This document shows positions 33,155 through 42,271 of a DNA stretch of 64,000 nucleotides, piece by piece. Source of the stretch: Levilactobacillus angrenensis (lineage in GTDB: Bacteria > Bacillota > Bacilli > Lactobacillales > Lactobacillaceae); contig NZ_RHOB01000004.1 in assembly GCF_003946085.1 (NCBI RefSeq), forward strand, positions 62,001 to 126,000, read 5' to 3'. Below the pieces are notes generated by a model, which was not told the DNA's origin, did not search any database, and saw only the letters and a list, made by a program, of their open reading frames with translations. Position 1 is the first letter of the stretch; each line of letters opens with the position of its first letter. The position numbers and the translations under genes were made by a program.

Positions 33155-35266
33155 TTAACCGTTGGTGTTCTGTGCGGCCCCAGACTTCGTTGCCTTAGTT
33201 GGGTTCGTCAACGTTGAGGTCGATTGAACCGAGCTCCAGTAAGCGGAATAAATCTGTTTAGCCAGCTTCATGTTGTTATCTTCAGCGCTCGTACCTAAGT
33301 TTGGCATTGCTAAGGCCACGACCACTTGCGGATCGTTAGACGGCGCGTATGAGGCCAAACTCAAGGTCACAGTTTCGCTCCCCTTGTAGTAGGTTTGCGC
33401 AGTCCCCGTCTTGCCGGAGATACCTGGTGAGATGGAAGCCAGTTCGGCCCCCGTCTTATAGGTGTTAGTCCCGTGAACCACGTCGTAGAGACCTTCAGTG
33501 ACTAGTTTCTTTTCGGCCGCTGTCATGTCGATACGGTTCAAGATCTTTGGCGTGACTGTTGATTTCACAGCGCCAAGAGACCCGTCTGACTTGGTTCCAC
33601 GGATAGATTCAACCACGTGTGGTGCGATCCGTGTCCCGCCATTGGCAATCGTGGACATGTATTGGGCCACCTGCAAGACCGTGTAGGCATCGTAGTTCCC
33701 AAAGGACAGGTCCAAGGCGTTCCCAATGTGGGCCTTACTGCTGGACCCACGTAACCCGGTACTTTCGCCAGGTAAATCAATTCCGGTGGCGACCCCCAAC
33801 CCAAATTGGTTGAAGTAGCCCCGTTCCTTAGCGAAAATGCTGGTTCCCATGGTCAGTGCTGCCCCAGAGACGTAGTTAAAGTTGGCTTCTTTCATCGCCA
33901 ACTGCATCATGTAGGAGTTAGAAGAAACTTCCAGCGCAGTTGAGGCGTTGACGGCCATGTCAGCACCACCGTTGGCGTTAAACCAGGAAGCCTTTTTGAC
34001 CCCACCGACCGTGATCGGTTTATCGGTCAAGGTGTTGTTCGTTGGCGTGATGACGCCATCCATCAATGCCCCAGAAACCATGGCCCCCTTGACGACAGAC
34101 CCCATAACGATGTCACTATTCATGGCACCTAAAGCGTTCGTGGTGATCTTACCCGTTGACGGATTGCGGTCGACCCCGGCCATCCCGATGATTCCCCCAG
34201 TCTTGGGGTTCATCACGATAGCGTAGGTCCCAGTGGAGACGCCCCCCGCACCGGATTCGGCGGAGTGCACCAGCGACTGGAGTTTCTTTTGGAACGTGGA
34301 GTTGATGGTCAGTTGGAGGTTATCCCCTTTAGACCCACCATACTTCTTTACTTCCTTGGTCACTGTCGACCCAGAAACTTCGACTTGCTTTTCGGCCTTG
34401 GTCCCTCGCAGAACAGATTCATACTCCTGTTCCAGGTAAGACTGACCCACACTGTCGTTTCGAGAGTACCCTTGTGCCAAGAGTTCGTTGACCTTGTCAC
34501 TAGGCAACCCCGTCTTTTCAGATGAGACCGTCCCGATGATCGACTTGATCGACGACCCGTTCGGATAGTTCCGTGACCAGCTCGTCCCTACTTGAACCCC
34601 GGGCATTTCGGACAAATGCTCACCAATTTCCGCAATTTCCTTACTGGAAACTCCGGAATCCTTGATGTAGGTGGTGGATAACGAGTAAGCCCCGCTCATC
34701 TTGGCAAAAATGGCTGCCGCGTTCTGTTGGGTCTTGGTCAGCTTGAACGACGAATCATTTTCCAAATAAGACAATGCCTTGTTGTAAAGCTGCGTCGTTG
34801 ACAGACCTTTGGTGCCGGACAGCTTGGCTTCCACTGCTTTCAACCGATTCGCATCGGTCAAGTAGTAGTCGATAGACTGCCGTGGTGTCAGAGAACTGGT
34901 TGAGACGGTTAAGTACTTACCAAGCTTATTCGCGATATCATACATGCTAGTGGATAGCACGCTGACGCCTTTGGTATAGGTGATGGCTTGGTGGGCCTTG
35001 TTGCCGACCAGAACCTTACCATTGGAGTCGTAAACCATCCCCCGTTGCACGTTGGTGGTTTCAATCGTGGTATCAGTCGAATTGACCTCGGCTTTGAATT
35101 GCGACCCATACATTACCTGCAAATACGCCAACTGACCAATCAGCGCTGCAAATAACAGGGCAACAATAATGAAAAGAAAATTCAACCGGAACGGAATCTG
35201 TGACTTGATGGGACCGCCACTAGATCGCTGATTTCGGTTGCTAACGCGATTATAAAAATTCTTCAC
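33155..35266 (-). CDS. Class B penicillin-binding protein (PBP2B-like transpeptidase)
   Basis: A 703-residue bitopic peptidoglycan transpeptidase. One transmembrane helix (about 28-50) leads to the PBP dimerisation domain (about 60-310) and the transpeptidase domain. Catalytic motifs are complete: SVVK with Ser390 and Lys393, SSN at 446-448, and KTG at 617-619 ('SGKTGTAQT'). There are no clear PASTA repeats; the C-terminal tail is Ser/Thr/Lys-rich. It acts at the cytoplasmic membrane in cell-wall synthesis; whether in division or elongation cannot be decided from sequence. It is divergent from the YfhO-type gene. Confidence 0.93.
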   Translation of the reverse strand: MKNFYNRVSNRNQRSSGGPIKSQIPFRLNFLFIIVALLFAALIGQLAYLQVMYGSQFKAEVNSTDTTIETTNVQRGMVYDSNGKVLVGNKAHQAITYTKGVSVLSTSMYDIANKLGKYLTVSTSSLTPRQSIDYYLTDANRLKAVEAKLSGTKGLSTTQLYNKALSYLENDSSFKLTKTQQNAAAIFAKMSGAYSLSTTYIKDSGVSSKEIAEIGEHLSEMPGVQVGTSWSRNYPNGSSIKSIIGTVSSEKTGLPSDKVNELLAQGYSRNDSVGQSYLEQEYESVLRGTKAEKQVEVSGSTVTKEVKKYGGSKGDNLQLTINSTFQKKLQSLVHSAESGAGGVSTGTYAIVMNPKTGGIIGMAGVDRNPSTGKITTNALGAMNSDIVMGSVVKGAMVSGALMDGVITPTNNTLTDKPITVGGVKKASWFNANGGADMAVNASTALEVSSNSYMMQLAMKEANFNYVSGAALTMGTSIFAKERGYFNQFGLGVATGIDLPGESTGLRGSSSKAHIGNALDLSFGNYDAYTVLQVAQYMSTIANGGTRIAPHVVESIRGTKSDGSLGAVKSTVTPKILNRIDMTAAEKKLVTEGLYDVVHGTNTYKTGAELASISPGISGKTGTAQTYYKGSETVTLSLASYAPSNDPQVVVALAMPNLGTSAEDNNMKLAKQIYSAYWSSVQSTSTLTNPTKATKSGAAQNTNG

Positions 35267-35537
35267 AATCTCTGCTCCTTGTTGTACAGCTACTATTTTA
35301 CCAAATTTCGTTGCCGGTCACTATCCCGCTTCCGAAATTTAAACAATCTATGCTATTCTAGAGACCGGAATAAAATGACGCTCACTTGGTATTCTAGCAT
35401 ACTGTGATTCGACGCCAAACGGCCTGCTCCCCATTTTACCAAAAATAAATAAAATATGGGGCTTTTCGACCGAATTCCCGTGAGTTCCGCCAGTAAGTTG
35501 CCGTGAGTGTCTTGCTTTTCTGATCAATCGGCTGCCA

Positions 35538-35813
35538 GCTAAAGATGAATCTCAACTAGAAACATTGTCACCACACACACCTCATAACGTAAAAATTTGT
35601 CGTTTACAGCTTCGGCGTTCAAGCTGGCCGCCTACCGTCCGCCAACTATGGGTTGGAACGCGGTGGGCGGACCGGAAGACCGCTCCTCAGGCTGGAGGTG
35701 TTCCCCATAGCAGGCGGAATCTCTGGCTGACGCAGGCTCCTGGTTTCGCTAATTTTAGCGGACAGAACACTGTCGGTCCAGGGACTATCGCGTTAATGCT
35801 ACTTTCTTTAGTC
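35538..35813 (+). repeat. Structured intergenic repeat, copy E
   Basis: It starts GCTAAAGATGAAT, then AACTAGAAACATTGTCACCA, GTCGTTTACAGCTTCG and the conserved left arm GTCCGCCAACTATGGGTT. Here the arm can only pair locally with GGGCGGAC. The second module follows (CCGCTCCTCAGGCTGGAGG, CCCATAGCAGGCGG), then CGCTAATTTTAGCG and GACAGAACACTGTC. The CACTA/TAGTG stem of other copies is CGCTA/TAGCG here, a paired change. It occupies the divergent pbp/yfhO intergenic region. Confidence 0.82.
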
Positions 35814-36004
35814 TCCAGGTTGATAACCGCTCAGGCAGTCAAAGTTAGTTGAGTTCTGAATTATCTTTAAAAATGTTTTACCAACCCACCCTCGCGACCA
35901 CAATATAGTATGATGGTAGGTAGCCGCTGAAGTTCGCCACGGCCGCCAGCATTTTGCAATTTTTAAAATCAACTTTAAACTTTTGAAAGATTGAGGTGGC
36001 TTCC
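35814..36004 (+). promoter_or_regulatory. Upstream region of the YfhO-type gene
   Basis: AT-rich leader with TATAGT and TATGAT as -10-like sequences around 35906-35915, but no convincing -35. The Shine-Dalgarno GAGGTGG directly precedes the start. The pbp gene's promoter must lie on the other side (35267-35400); I see only a TAAAAT -10-like element there. Confidence 0.35.
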
Positions 36005-38638
36005 TTGCAAAAAAAGAAACAGCGTCGGGCCCTCACCCGGCGACAGTTAACCTTACTCGGGGCGTTTTTGACCCCCTTCTTGCTGATGACGATTTACTTT
36101 ATCTACCGGCAAATGGCACCGTTTGGGTCCAATAGCCTGCTGACCGTCGATTTAGGCCAGCAGTATATCGACTTCTTTGCGTACCTGCGTCGCGCCATCC
36201 TGCACGACCCCAGCAGCATCGTTTATTCCTTCGCTAATGGCCTGGGCGGCGAAATGCTGGGAACTTGGGCCTACTACCTATTGAGCCCGCTCAACTGGCT
36301 GCTCTTGCTCTGTCCGGGGGCCAGTCTCACCACCGGCGTCTTCTTGCTGACCGTTATCAAATACGGGTTAGCCGGACTGGCCTTTGCCTGGTTGCTTGAC
36401 AAAACAACTCGTCAAACTGGCTTCAAAGCGGTGACCTTTGCTACGGCCTATGCTTTGATGGGCTGGTCGATCGCCAACCAACTCAATATCATGTGGCTAG
36501 ACGCCGCTTACCTACTGCCGCTAATCTTCTACGGGCTATACCTCCTGATGCACACGGGCAAATGGCGGACCTACGTGGTCTGGTTGACTCTAATGCTGAT
36601 TATCAACTACTACATGGCCTACATGATCTGTCTCTTTATGATTTTAGCCTTCATTTGGCTAGCCGTTGATCGGTTCACCAACTGGCGGCATTTCTGGGGT
36701 CAGACCGTAAAATTCGCCGCCACCTCCGCCGTGAGTGGCTTACTGGCGGCCGGCGTGCTCTTGCCAACTTGGTGGTCGCTGGCTCAAAGCAAGGCTCAGT
36801 ACACGGTCACCACGTTCAAATGGAAATTCGAGTTCTTTCCACCAAAGATGATTGCCAAGTTCTTCATGGGCGCCTTCAACTTCGATCAAATGCCTAATGG
36901 GACGGCCAACCTGTTCATTGGGGCCATTGCCTTACTCGGTAGCCTCTTCTTCTTTGGTGACCACCGAATTTGCTTGCGTAGCCGCATCACCGCGGGAATT
37001 ATCACCGGATTTTTGGCCTTGTCACTTTGTGTTCAACCTTTAGACTTGTTGTGGCACGCGGGCCAATTTCCCGTCTGGTACCCCTACCGTTTTTCTTTCG
37101 TCGTCAGCTTCTGGCTGATTTGGTTAGCCGCGCAAACGTTGACCGACGATTTTGAACCCGGTTGGCTGGCCATCGCCGTGGTCACGATTATCATCGCGCT
37201 GGGCGCGGCCTACGTGGCGCTCAACCTCAAGTCGTTTAAATTTCTGCAACTGAACCTCGTCTTGCTGGGCATCTTCTTTGTCGTCTTGGCACTAGGCCTG
37301 ACAACGCTGCCCGTCAAGCATCACTGGATCTACCCGCTGGCCTTCTTCGTGATTGGCGTCACGGAAGTCTCGGCCAACGCCTTCGTCTCGTTAAACAACA
37401 TTAGCTACGTTTCTCAAGGCGAGTACGGCAACTACACCAATGAGCTCCAGCGGCTGGTCAATCGCGTGCAGAAGCGCGATGACGGGGCTTATCGGATTGG
37501 TAAGACCTTCCTGCGCACCAAGGGCGATGCCTTTCAAACCGGTTACGCCGGCGGGGGCGTCTTCTCCTCGGTACTGCCCAAGGCCACACCCGCATTTTAC
37601 GGCCACATTGGGAGTCCGGACGGCGACGGCTTCGTCGAATACAGCAACGGAACGCTGGTCACCGACTCGCTGTTAAATATGAAATACTACTTCCAGCAAA
37701 AGCAGCTATCCGGTGCGCTGAGTGGCACCAGCATGTTGCCGGCCTCGACGAACAAGGCTGACTTGGCCAGCTACCAAGCCGTCGGTCAGGACCAATGGGC
37801 CACCACCTACCGGAATCAATACGCCCTGCCAATGGGCTACGCAGCTAGCTCTCAGATTTTGACGTTAAAGAACAAGACGGCAGATCCCGCACAGTATCAG
37901 GCCAACTGGTTAGCCGTGCTCACGGGCAAAGCCACGGACCGCAGTCTGTACACGGCCAAGAACTTTGACCAGGTCACGTTCCAAAACATTGCCCAACAAA
38001 CCAAGATCACGGGCGCGGTCCTTCAACGGAAGAACCTGTTGAAGCCGGCCAAAATCACGCTGACCTTTACACCAACGACCAACGATGCGTACTACCTGAC
38101 CTTTGGCTCGACGGTCAATCCGGACAACGCCACCTTTATTTTAAATGGTAAGACGTTGGACCAGTACAAGACCTACCGCAACACTATCATGGTCAGTGCC
38201 GCCGACCACGCCAAGGGTAAGCAACAGAAGCTAACGATTCAGCTCAAGAAGGGCTCATTGTGGCTGGAAAACTTCACGCTGTATCAGCTGAATACCGCTA
38301 AGTTCCAACAAGCAGTCACTCAGCTCAAGCAACAGCCGTGGCAGTTGACCAAGCACAGTAGTCGCTACTTCAGCGGCACCATCACCAATCGCCACGCCAA
38401 TCAGGTGCTCAATACCTCGATTCCATACTCAACTGGCTGGCACGCCACCGTCAACGGCAAATCGGCTAAGACTTACAAGACCGTCGGCATGTTCACGGCC
38501 ATTAAGCTACCTCAAGGCAAGAGTACCGTGACCCTGTCCTACTGGCCACCCCTGCTCAACGCCGGCCTCTTGATCAGCGGTCTGACCCTCATCGGCTTGA
38601 CCGGTGGTTGGTGGGTCATTCACCGGCGCCGTTCTTAA
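36005..38638 (+). CDS. YfhO family polytopic membrane protein
   Basis: An 877-residue integral membrane protein, about a dozen helices in residues 20-460. A large extracytoplasmic beta-rich region follows (about 465-840) and a final helix ends in 'VIHRRRS'. Family hallmarks are 'LLTVDLGQQYIDFFAYLRR', 'SFANGLGGEMLGTWAYYLLSPLNWL' and 'YPYRFSFV'. Characterised YfhO/CsbB-type proteins act as glycosyltransferases that decorate lipoteichoic acid or other surface polymers. A TTG start at 36005 fits the Shine-Dalgarno best; the GTG at 35996 lies within it. Monocistronic. Confidence 0.9.
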   Translation: MQKKKQRRALTRRQLTLLGAFLTPFLLMTIYFIYRQMAPFGSNSLLTVDLGQQYIDFFAYLRRAILHDPSSIVYSFANGLGGEMLGTWAYYLLSPLNWLLLLCPGASLTTGVFLLTVIKYGLAGLAFAWLLDKTTRQTGFKAVTFATAYALMGWSIANQLNIMWLDAAYLLPLIFYGLYLLMHTGKWRTYVVWLTLMLIINYYMAYMICLFMILAFIWLAVDRFTNWRHFWGQTVKFAATSAVSGLLAAGVLLPTWWSLAQSKAQYTVTTFKWKFEFFPPKMIAKFFMGAFNFDQMPNGTANLFIGAIALLGSLFFFGDHRICLRSRITAGIITGFLALSLCVQPLDLLWHAGQFPVWYPYRFSFVVSFWLIWLAAQTLTDDFEPGWLAIAVVTIIIALGAAYVALNLKSFKFLQLNLVLLGIFFVVLALGLTTLPVKHHWIYPLAFFVIGVTEVSANAFVSLNNISYVSQGEYGNYTNELQRLVNRVQKRDDGAYRIGKTFLRTKGDAFQTGYAGGGVFSSVLPKATPAFYGHIGSPDGDGFVEYSNGTLVTDSLLNMKYYFQQKQLSGALSGTSMLPASTNKADLASYQAVGQDQWATTYRNQYALPMGYAASSQILTLKNKTADPAQYQANWLAVLTGKATDRSLYTAKNFDQVTFQNIAQQTKITGAVLQRKNLLKPAKITLTFTPTTNDAYYLTFGSTVNPDNATFILNGKTLDQYKTYRNTIMVSAADHAKGKQQKLTIQLKKGSLWLENFTLYQLNTAKFQQAVTQLKQQPWQLTKHSSRYFSGTITNRHANQVLNTSIPYSTGWHATVNGKSAKTYKTVGMFTAIKLPQGKSTVTLSYWPPLLNAGLLISGLTLIGLTGGWWVIHRRRS

Positions 38639-38649
38639 TTGCAACAAAC

Positions 38650-38697
38650 AAAACCACTGCAGCCTCACATGATGAGGTTGCGGTGGTTTTGTTTTAC
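38650..38697 (+). terminator. Terminator after the YfhO-type gene
   Basis: AAACCACTGCAGCCTCA and TGAGGTTGCGGTGGTTTT form an 18-bp stem with loop CATGA, followed by GTTTT. It lies 13 bp past the stop. Confidence 0.9.
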
Positions 38698-38703
38698 ACA
38701 TTA

Positions 38704-39138
38704 TCTGAAGGGTGAAAGATGAATATCAACTAGAAATGTTGTCACCATGCGACTGATGCCATTAAAATTAGTCGTTTACAGCTTCGTAGCGAAGAATGGC
38801 CGCCTACCGTCCGCCAACTATGGGTTGGAACGCGGTGGGCGGACCGACCGAGCCTGAGAAACGGTCTCGGCCTCGCTTTGAGCCGAAATCCCACGTCTCA
38901 AAGACGCCAGCTGCCTAAGCGGCATGAATCGCGCCGCTAAGGCAACTCCCACGGCTGAACCCATATTTGGCGGACTCTCGGCTACTAAGGTATGTACTAG
39001 CAACAGTCGGCTTAGCCCCAGATGGTGATTGATTTAGCGACTGATCTCTAACACAATTGTTGCTGACGCAGGCTCCTGGTTTCACTAGTCTTAGTGAACA
39101 GAACGTCGTCACTCCGGAGGGCAAGGTATTAATTCAGC
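38704..39138 (+). repeat. Structured intergenic repeat, long type I copy F
   Basis: Starts with the inverted-end sequence CTGAAGGGTGAAAG. The outer arms GTCCGCCAACTATGGGTT (38809-38826) and AACCCATATTTGGCGGAC (38958-38975) pair with one mismatch. Inner stems are CCGAG/CTCGG, CTTTGAG/CTCAAAG (38876-38882, 38897-38903) and GCCTAAGCGGC/GCCGCTAAGGC (38913-38923, 38933-38943). The right part carries GCTGACGCAGGCTCCTGG and CACTAGTCTTAGTG and ends AAGGTATTAATTCAGC. It lies between convergent genes. Confidence 0.88.
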
Positions 39139-39194
39139 GATCAATTATCAATAGCTCCGCCAAGTATGAGCTAGATTACTATCGGCCAACAGCA

Positions 39195-39228
39195 GAAAAA
39201 AACCACCAACCAACGCGGTCAGTGGTTG
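39195..39228 (-). terminator. Terminator after the HesB-like gene
   Basis: On the minus strand AACCAC and GTGGTT pair around a T/G-rich loop, followed by TTTTT, 12 bp past the stop codon. Confidence 0.65.
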
Positions 39229-39239
39229 ACGGTGAACTG

Positions 39240-39548
39240 TTATTTATCCAGTTCACCGTTGTCATCATAAATGTATACTGGGCCGTCAGTTTTGGCATCG
39301 TAATCGATTGTCAGGTCGTAGCCGACGAAGAACCATTGGTCACCTTCCGTAATGTAATAAGTGACGTCGTCTTTCTTTTCTGCGACGATTGGGTGACGGG
39401 GATGGTCGTCCGGCGTCATGCCCAATGAGAATCCTTCATGCACAGGCGTCTTGCCGTAAACCTTGCCAAAGAAACGGACACCATGACCGGCCATACCCAT
39501 GCCTTCACGGAACCATTTACTTGCTGCATCAGTAACATTAATTTTCAT
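39240..39548 (-). CDS. HesB/IscA-like (YneR) family protein without cysteines
   Basis: A 102-residue protein with the HesB-like fold signature of lactic acid bacteria: 'MKINVTDAASKWFREGMGMAGHGVRFFGKVYGKTPVHEGFSLGM'. Canonical IscA/HesB proteins use three cysteines to carry Fe-S clusters. This protein has no cysteine at all, so an Fe-S role is unlikely. The actual function is unknown. A single gene, with its own Shine-Dalgarno (GAGGAG). Confidence 0.85.
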   Translation of the reverse strand: MKINVTDAASKWFREGMGMAGHGVRFFGKVYGKTPVHEGFSLGMTPDDHPRHPIVAEKKDDVTYYITEGDQWFFVGYDLTIDYDAKTDGPVYIYDDNGELDK

Positions 39549-39694
39549 TTTGTAAGACTCCTCTTTGACAGTCTATGAATCCGTTTTCATAACCATTTAT
39601 ACCACGCCAAGTAGGGTCTTGGCAAGTATCATTTCACTAACTACATGATACACAATTAAATTGTTGCCCGCAAATTAACTGCTCAAAAGTAAGT

Positions 39695-39725
39695 AAAAAG
39701 GCGCCCTGACCGCAGTCAGCGCACC
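39695..39725 (-). terminator. Terminator after greA
   Basis: GGTGCGCTGAC and GTCAGGGCGCC form an 11-bp stem with loop TGCG, followed by TTTTT on the minus strand. Confidence 0.9.
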
Positions 39726-39770
39726 CTTGACCCATCAACAATTTTTCAGTTGACCGGTAAAACTTTTTTC

Positions 39771-40247
39771 TTAGTCGACTGCCAAAATCTTAACAGTCAT
39801 GTCGCCACCTGGCGTATCAAACGTGACTTCTTCACCATTTCGGTGACCTAACAGGCCCTTGGCGATTGGTGAATCGTTGGAAATTTTTCCAGACATCGGA
39901 TCAGCTTCGGCAGCACCCACGATGGTGTATTCTTCCGGTTCTTCATCTGGTAATTCCTTGAAGGTGACCTTCTTACCTACCGTGATTTCGTCCTTGTCAG
40001 AGCCATCGTTGTCGATGATCTGTGCGTATTGCAGCATCCGTTCAACGGTGCTGATCCGCGTTTCGAGCATACTTTGTTCATCCTTGGCTGATTCGTATTC
40101 TGAGTTTTCAGAAAGGTCACCGTAAGACCGCGCAATCTTGATCCGGTCGATAACCTTTGGCCGTTGAACCATCTTTAAATCTTCCAGTTCGGCTTCGAGC
40201 TTCTCCTTACCTTCTTCAGTCATTGGATACATTTTATCTTGTGCCAC
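39771..40247 (-). CDS. greA: Transcription elongation factor GreA
   Basis: A 158-residue cleavage factor that rescues backtracked RNA polymerase. The N-terminal coiled coil '[50 protein letters not shown]' has the acidic tip pair (D,E) that enters the secondary channel. A FKBP-like C-domain follows. GTG 40247 is the preferred start: it has AAAGGGG upstream and gives the exact family length, while the open frame extends to 40292. It lies downstream of udk and mltG. Confidence 0.95.
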   Translation of the reverse strand: MAQDKMYPMTEEGKEKLEAELEDLKMVQRPKVIDRIKIARSYGDLSENSEYESAKDEQSMLETRISTVERMLQYAQIIDNDGSDKDEITVGKKVTFKELPDEEPEEYTIVGAAEADPMSGKISNDSPIAKGLLGHRNGEEVTFDTPGGDMTVKILAVD

Positions 40248-40312
40248 ATTGGCCACCCCTTTAACGTATTTTTGTGATTGTGGAAAGACCACAACTTAAA
40301 TTTAATTTGATA

Positions 40313-40340
40313 GAAAAGGCTAGCCTTTTACCAGCTAACC
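40313..40340 (-). terminator. Terminator after udk
   Basis: GGTTAGC and GCTAGCC pair with loop TGGTAAAAG, followed by TTTTCT. It stands between udk and greA, so greA may be partly independent. Confidence 0.75.
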
Positions 40341-40349
40341 TGTCCTATT

Positions 40350-41033
40350 CTATATGGTTGTATCTGGATTGTCAAAAACTTGGTCATTGCCACTGGCTTC
40401 GAGAATCGCCCGAATCTTGGTAACCAAGAGGTCGATGGCAACTTGGTTCTCGCCACCTTCAGGCACAATCAGGTCAGCGTAACGCTTCGTAGGTTCAACA
40501 AATTGATGGTAAGTTGGCTTAACCGTTGCCAAATATTGTTGGATAACGGATTCCAACGACCGCCCGCGTTCGTTCATATCCCGCTGGATTCGGCGAATGA
40601 TTCGGATATCATCATCGGTATCGACGAAGACTTTGATGTCCATCAAGTCCCGCAACCGTTCATCATCCAAGATTAAGATGCCTTCCAAAATGATGACGTC
40701 GCGTGGTTCCTGGTGAATCGTTTCCTTGCTTCGCGTGGACAAGGTGTAATCATAGACGGGTTTTTCAATTGGTTCGTAGTTCAACAACTGCTTGAGTTGT
40801 GAGATCAACAAGTCGGTGTCAAAGGCCAACGGGTGGTCGTAGTTCACGGCGGCCCGTTCCTCCATCGTCATGTCGTCTTGGTTATTGTAATACGAATCTT
40901 GTTGCAAAATCATGATTGAGTGACCAATCAATTGATTGAAGATTGCCCGACTAACCGTTGTTTTCCCGCTACCGGAACCCCCGGTAACCCCAATGATAAT
41001 CGGTCGTTTTTTGTTTGCCAACACTGTCGCCAT
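40350..41033 (-). CDS. udk: Uridine kinase
   Basis: A 227-residue enzyme phosphorylating uridine and cytidine. The P-loop '[17 protein letters not shown]' is at residues 15-31. The substrate segment '[29 protein letters not shown]' and 'VILEGILIL' follow. The ATG at 41033 is very close to its AAAGGA site; the GTG at 41024 has better spacing and gives a start closer to homologues. It follows mltG by 3 bp, matching the mltG-udk-greA order of lactobacilli. Confidence 0.94.
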   Translation of the reverse strand: MATVLANKKRPIIIGVTGGSGSGKTTVSRAIFNQLIGHSIMILQQDSYYNNQDDMTMEERAAVNYDHPLAFDTDLLISQLKQLLNYEPIEKPVYDYTLSTRSKETIHQEPRDVIILEGILILDDERLRDLMDIKVFVDTDDDIRIIRRIQRDMNERGRSLESVIQQYLATVKPTYHQFVEPTKRYADLIVPEGGENQVAIDLLVTKIRAILEASGNDQVFDNPDTTI

Positions 41034-41036
41034 CCT

Positions 41037-42170
41037 TTATTTATTATCGCTCGCTAATGAACTGGTTTTTTCTTGATGCTGTGCGTAAGTCTGTGAGAAG
41101 TAAACCTTCCCTGTCTTGGTATTTGCAATGAAGTAGTAGTACCCCTTACTACGATCCTTCGGGTGGAGAACCGAGTGGATCGAAGAAGTGCTAGGATTGG
41201 CAAACGGTCCGGGACCATACCCCGTGTGGATATACAGATTGTACGGCGACTTGACCTTCAAATCTTTGTAGGTCAGCGTCGACTTGGTGGTCTTCAACGC
41301 ATATTGCACGGCAATATCCGATTGTAAGGCCATCCCCGCTTTAATGCGGTTCAAGAAGACCCCAGCAATCTTATCGCGGTCCGTTTGGGTGACCCCTTCA
41401 CGTTCCACTAAGGAAGCCAGCGTCAACGTCTCTTGGACCGTCAATTTTTGCTTCTTGATCGTCGCGTAACTGCTTTGCAAGTTCTGATCCATCTTAGCCA
41501 CCATTTCGGTAATCAATTGTTTCAGGGTCATCTTCTTGCCCGCTTGATACGTCGCGGGGGCTAAGTACCCCTCTAAGCGGTACCGCACGTTTTTCGCCTG
41601 CTTGGCCGAGCTCAATAATTTCGGATACTTGGCAGCCAACTGATTGAAGAAGGCCTTATCCGTAATCAAGCTCATGAATTCCTTTTTGGTGAAGTCCGTT
41701 TGAATCGGGATTTCCGCGGCCAATTGGTCGATGGTCTCCCCTTCACGCACTAACACCTTGCCCGCCGTACTCTGGATGGGTTCTGCCGAGCCACCCTTTT
41801 GCAATTGCCGGGCAATTTGCTTTAACGTCATAGACGGTTTCAACTGGTAATAGCCCGCCTGAAAGTTCGTGAACTTATTCGACTTGACGTAGTAGTTAAA
41901 GACCATACCGCTCTTAACCACTTTCTTGTCTTGAAGGATTTCCCCAATCTTATTGGAGGTTGCCCCCATTGGAACGTGAACCTGAACCACGTCGTCATCA
42001 CTGGCGTTCAGCGGCTGCAGCGCCGTTTGAAAATAGTGATAGCCGAAGAACCCAATAACGATAGCCAGGATCACCAGCAAGCTGACCACACCAATCATGA
42101 TGCGGCGGCCAAACGACCGTTTTTTCCCCGACTCTTGCCGCGACGGGGTAGGATTTGTGCCATTATCCAA
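41037..42170 (-). CDS. mltG: Endolytic murein transglycosylase MltG
   Basis: A 377-residue single-pass membrane protein. The N-terminal cytoplasmic basic segment (to about 22) precedes a transmembrane helix (about 25-48). A LysM-like region (about 55-110) and the YceG lytic domain follow. The catalytic Glu lies in 'LASLVEREGVTQTDRD', supported by 'MALQSDIAVQYAL' and 'SPYNLYIHTGYGPGPFANPS'. It cuts nascent glycan strands. The start is TTG 42170 with GGAGGAAA upstream. Confidence 0.93.
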   Translation of the reverse strand: MDNGTNPTPSRQESGKKRSFGRRIMIGVVSLLVILAIVIGFFGYHYFQTALQPLNASDDDVVQVHVPMGATSNKIGEILQDKKVVKSGMVFNYYVKSNKFTNFQAGYYQLKPSMTLKQIARQLQKGGSAEPIQSTAGKVLVREGETIDQLAAEIPIQTDFTKKEFMSLITDKAFFNQLAAKYPKLLSSAKQAKNVRYRLEGYLAPATYQAGKKMTLKQLITEMVAKMDQNLQSSYATIKKQKLTVQETLTLASLVEREGVTQTDRDKIAGVFLNRIKAGMALQSDIAVQYALKTTKSTLTYKDLKVKSPYNLYIHTGYGPGPFANPSTSSIHSVLHPKDRSKGYYYFIANTKTGKVYFSQTYAQHQEKTSSLASDNK

Positions 42171-42271
42171 CTTATTTCCTCCGTTCTAATGCCATAGTCT
42201 TCTCTATTATACAGAAATTCCGGGCGAGCGGAAACCAGAAATGGGGATTTGGGAAAAATGTAATAAATAGA

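Noticed and set aside
35565-35852. A 95-residue plus-strand frame within a repeat copy
   Set aside because: The frame is not conserved among repeat copies, and substitutions follow stem pairing rather than codons.
39057-39428. A 123-residue plus-strand frame spanning the repeat end and the HesB-like gene
   Set aside because: The first third is repeat DNA, the rest is antisense to a supported gene, and a terminator hairpin lies in the middle.
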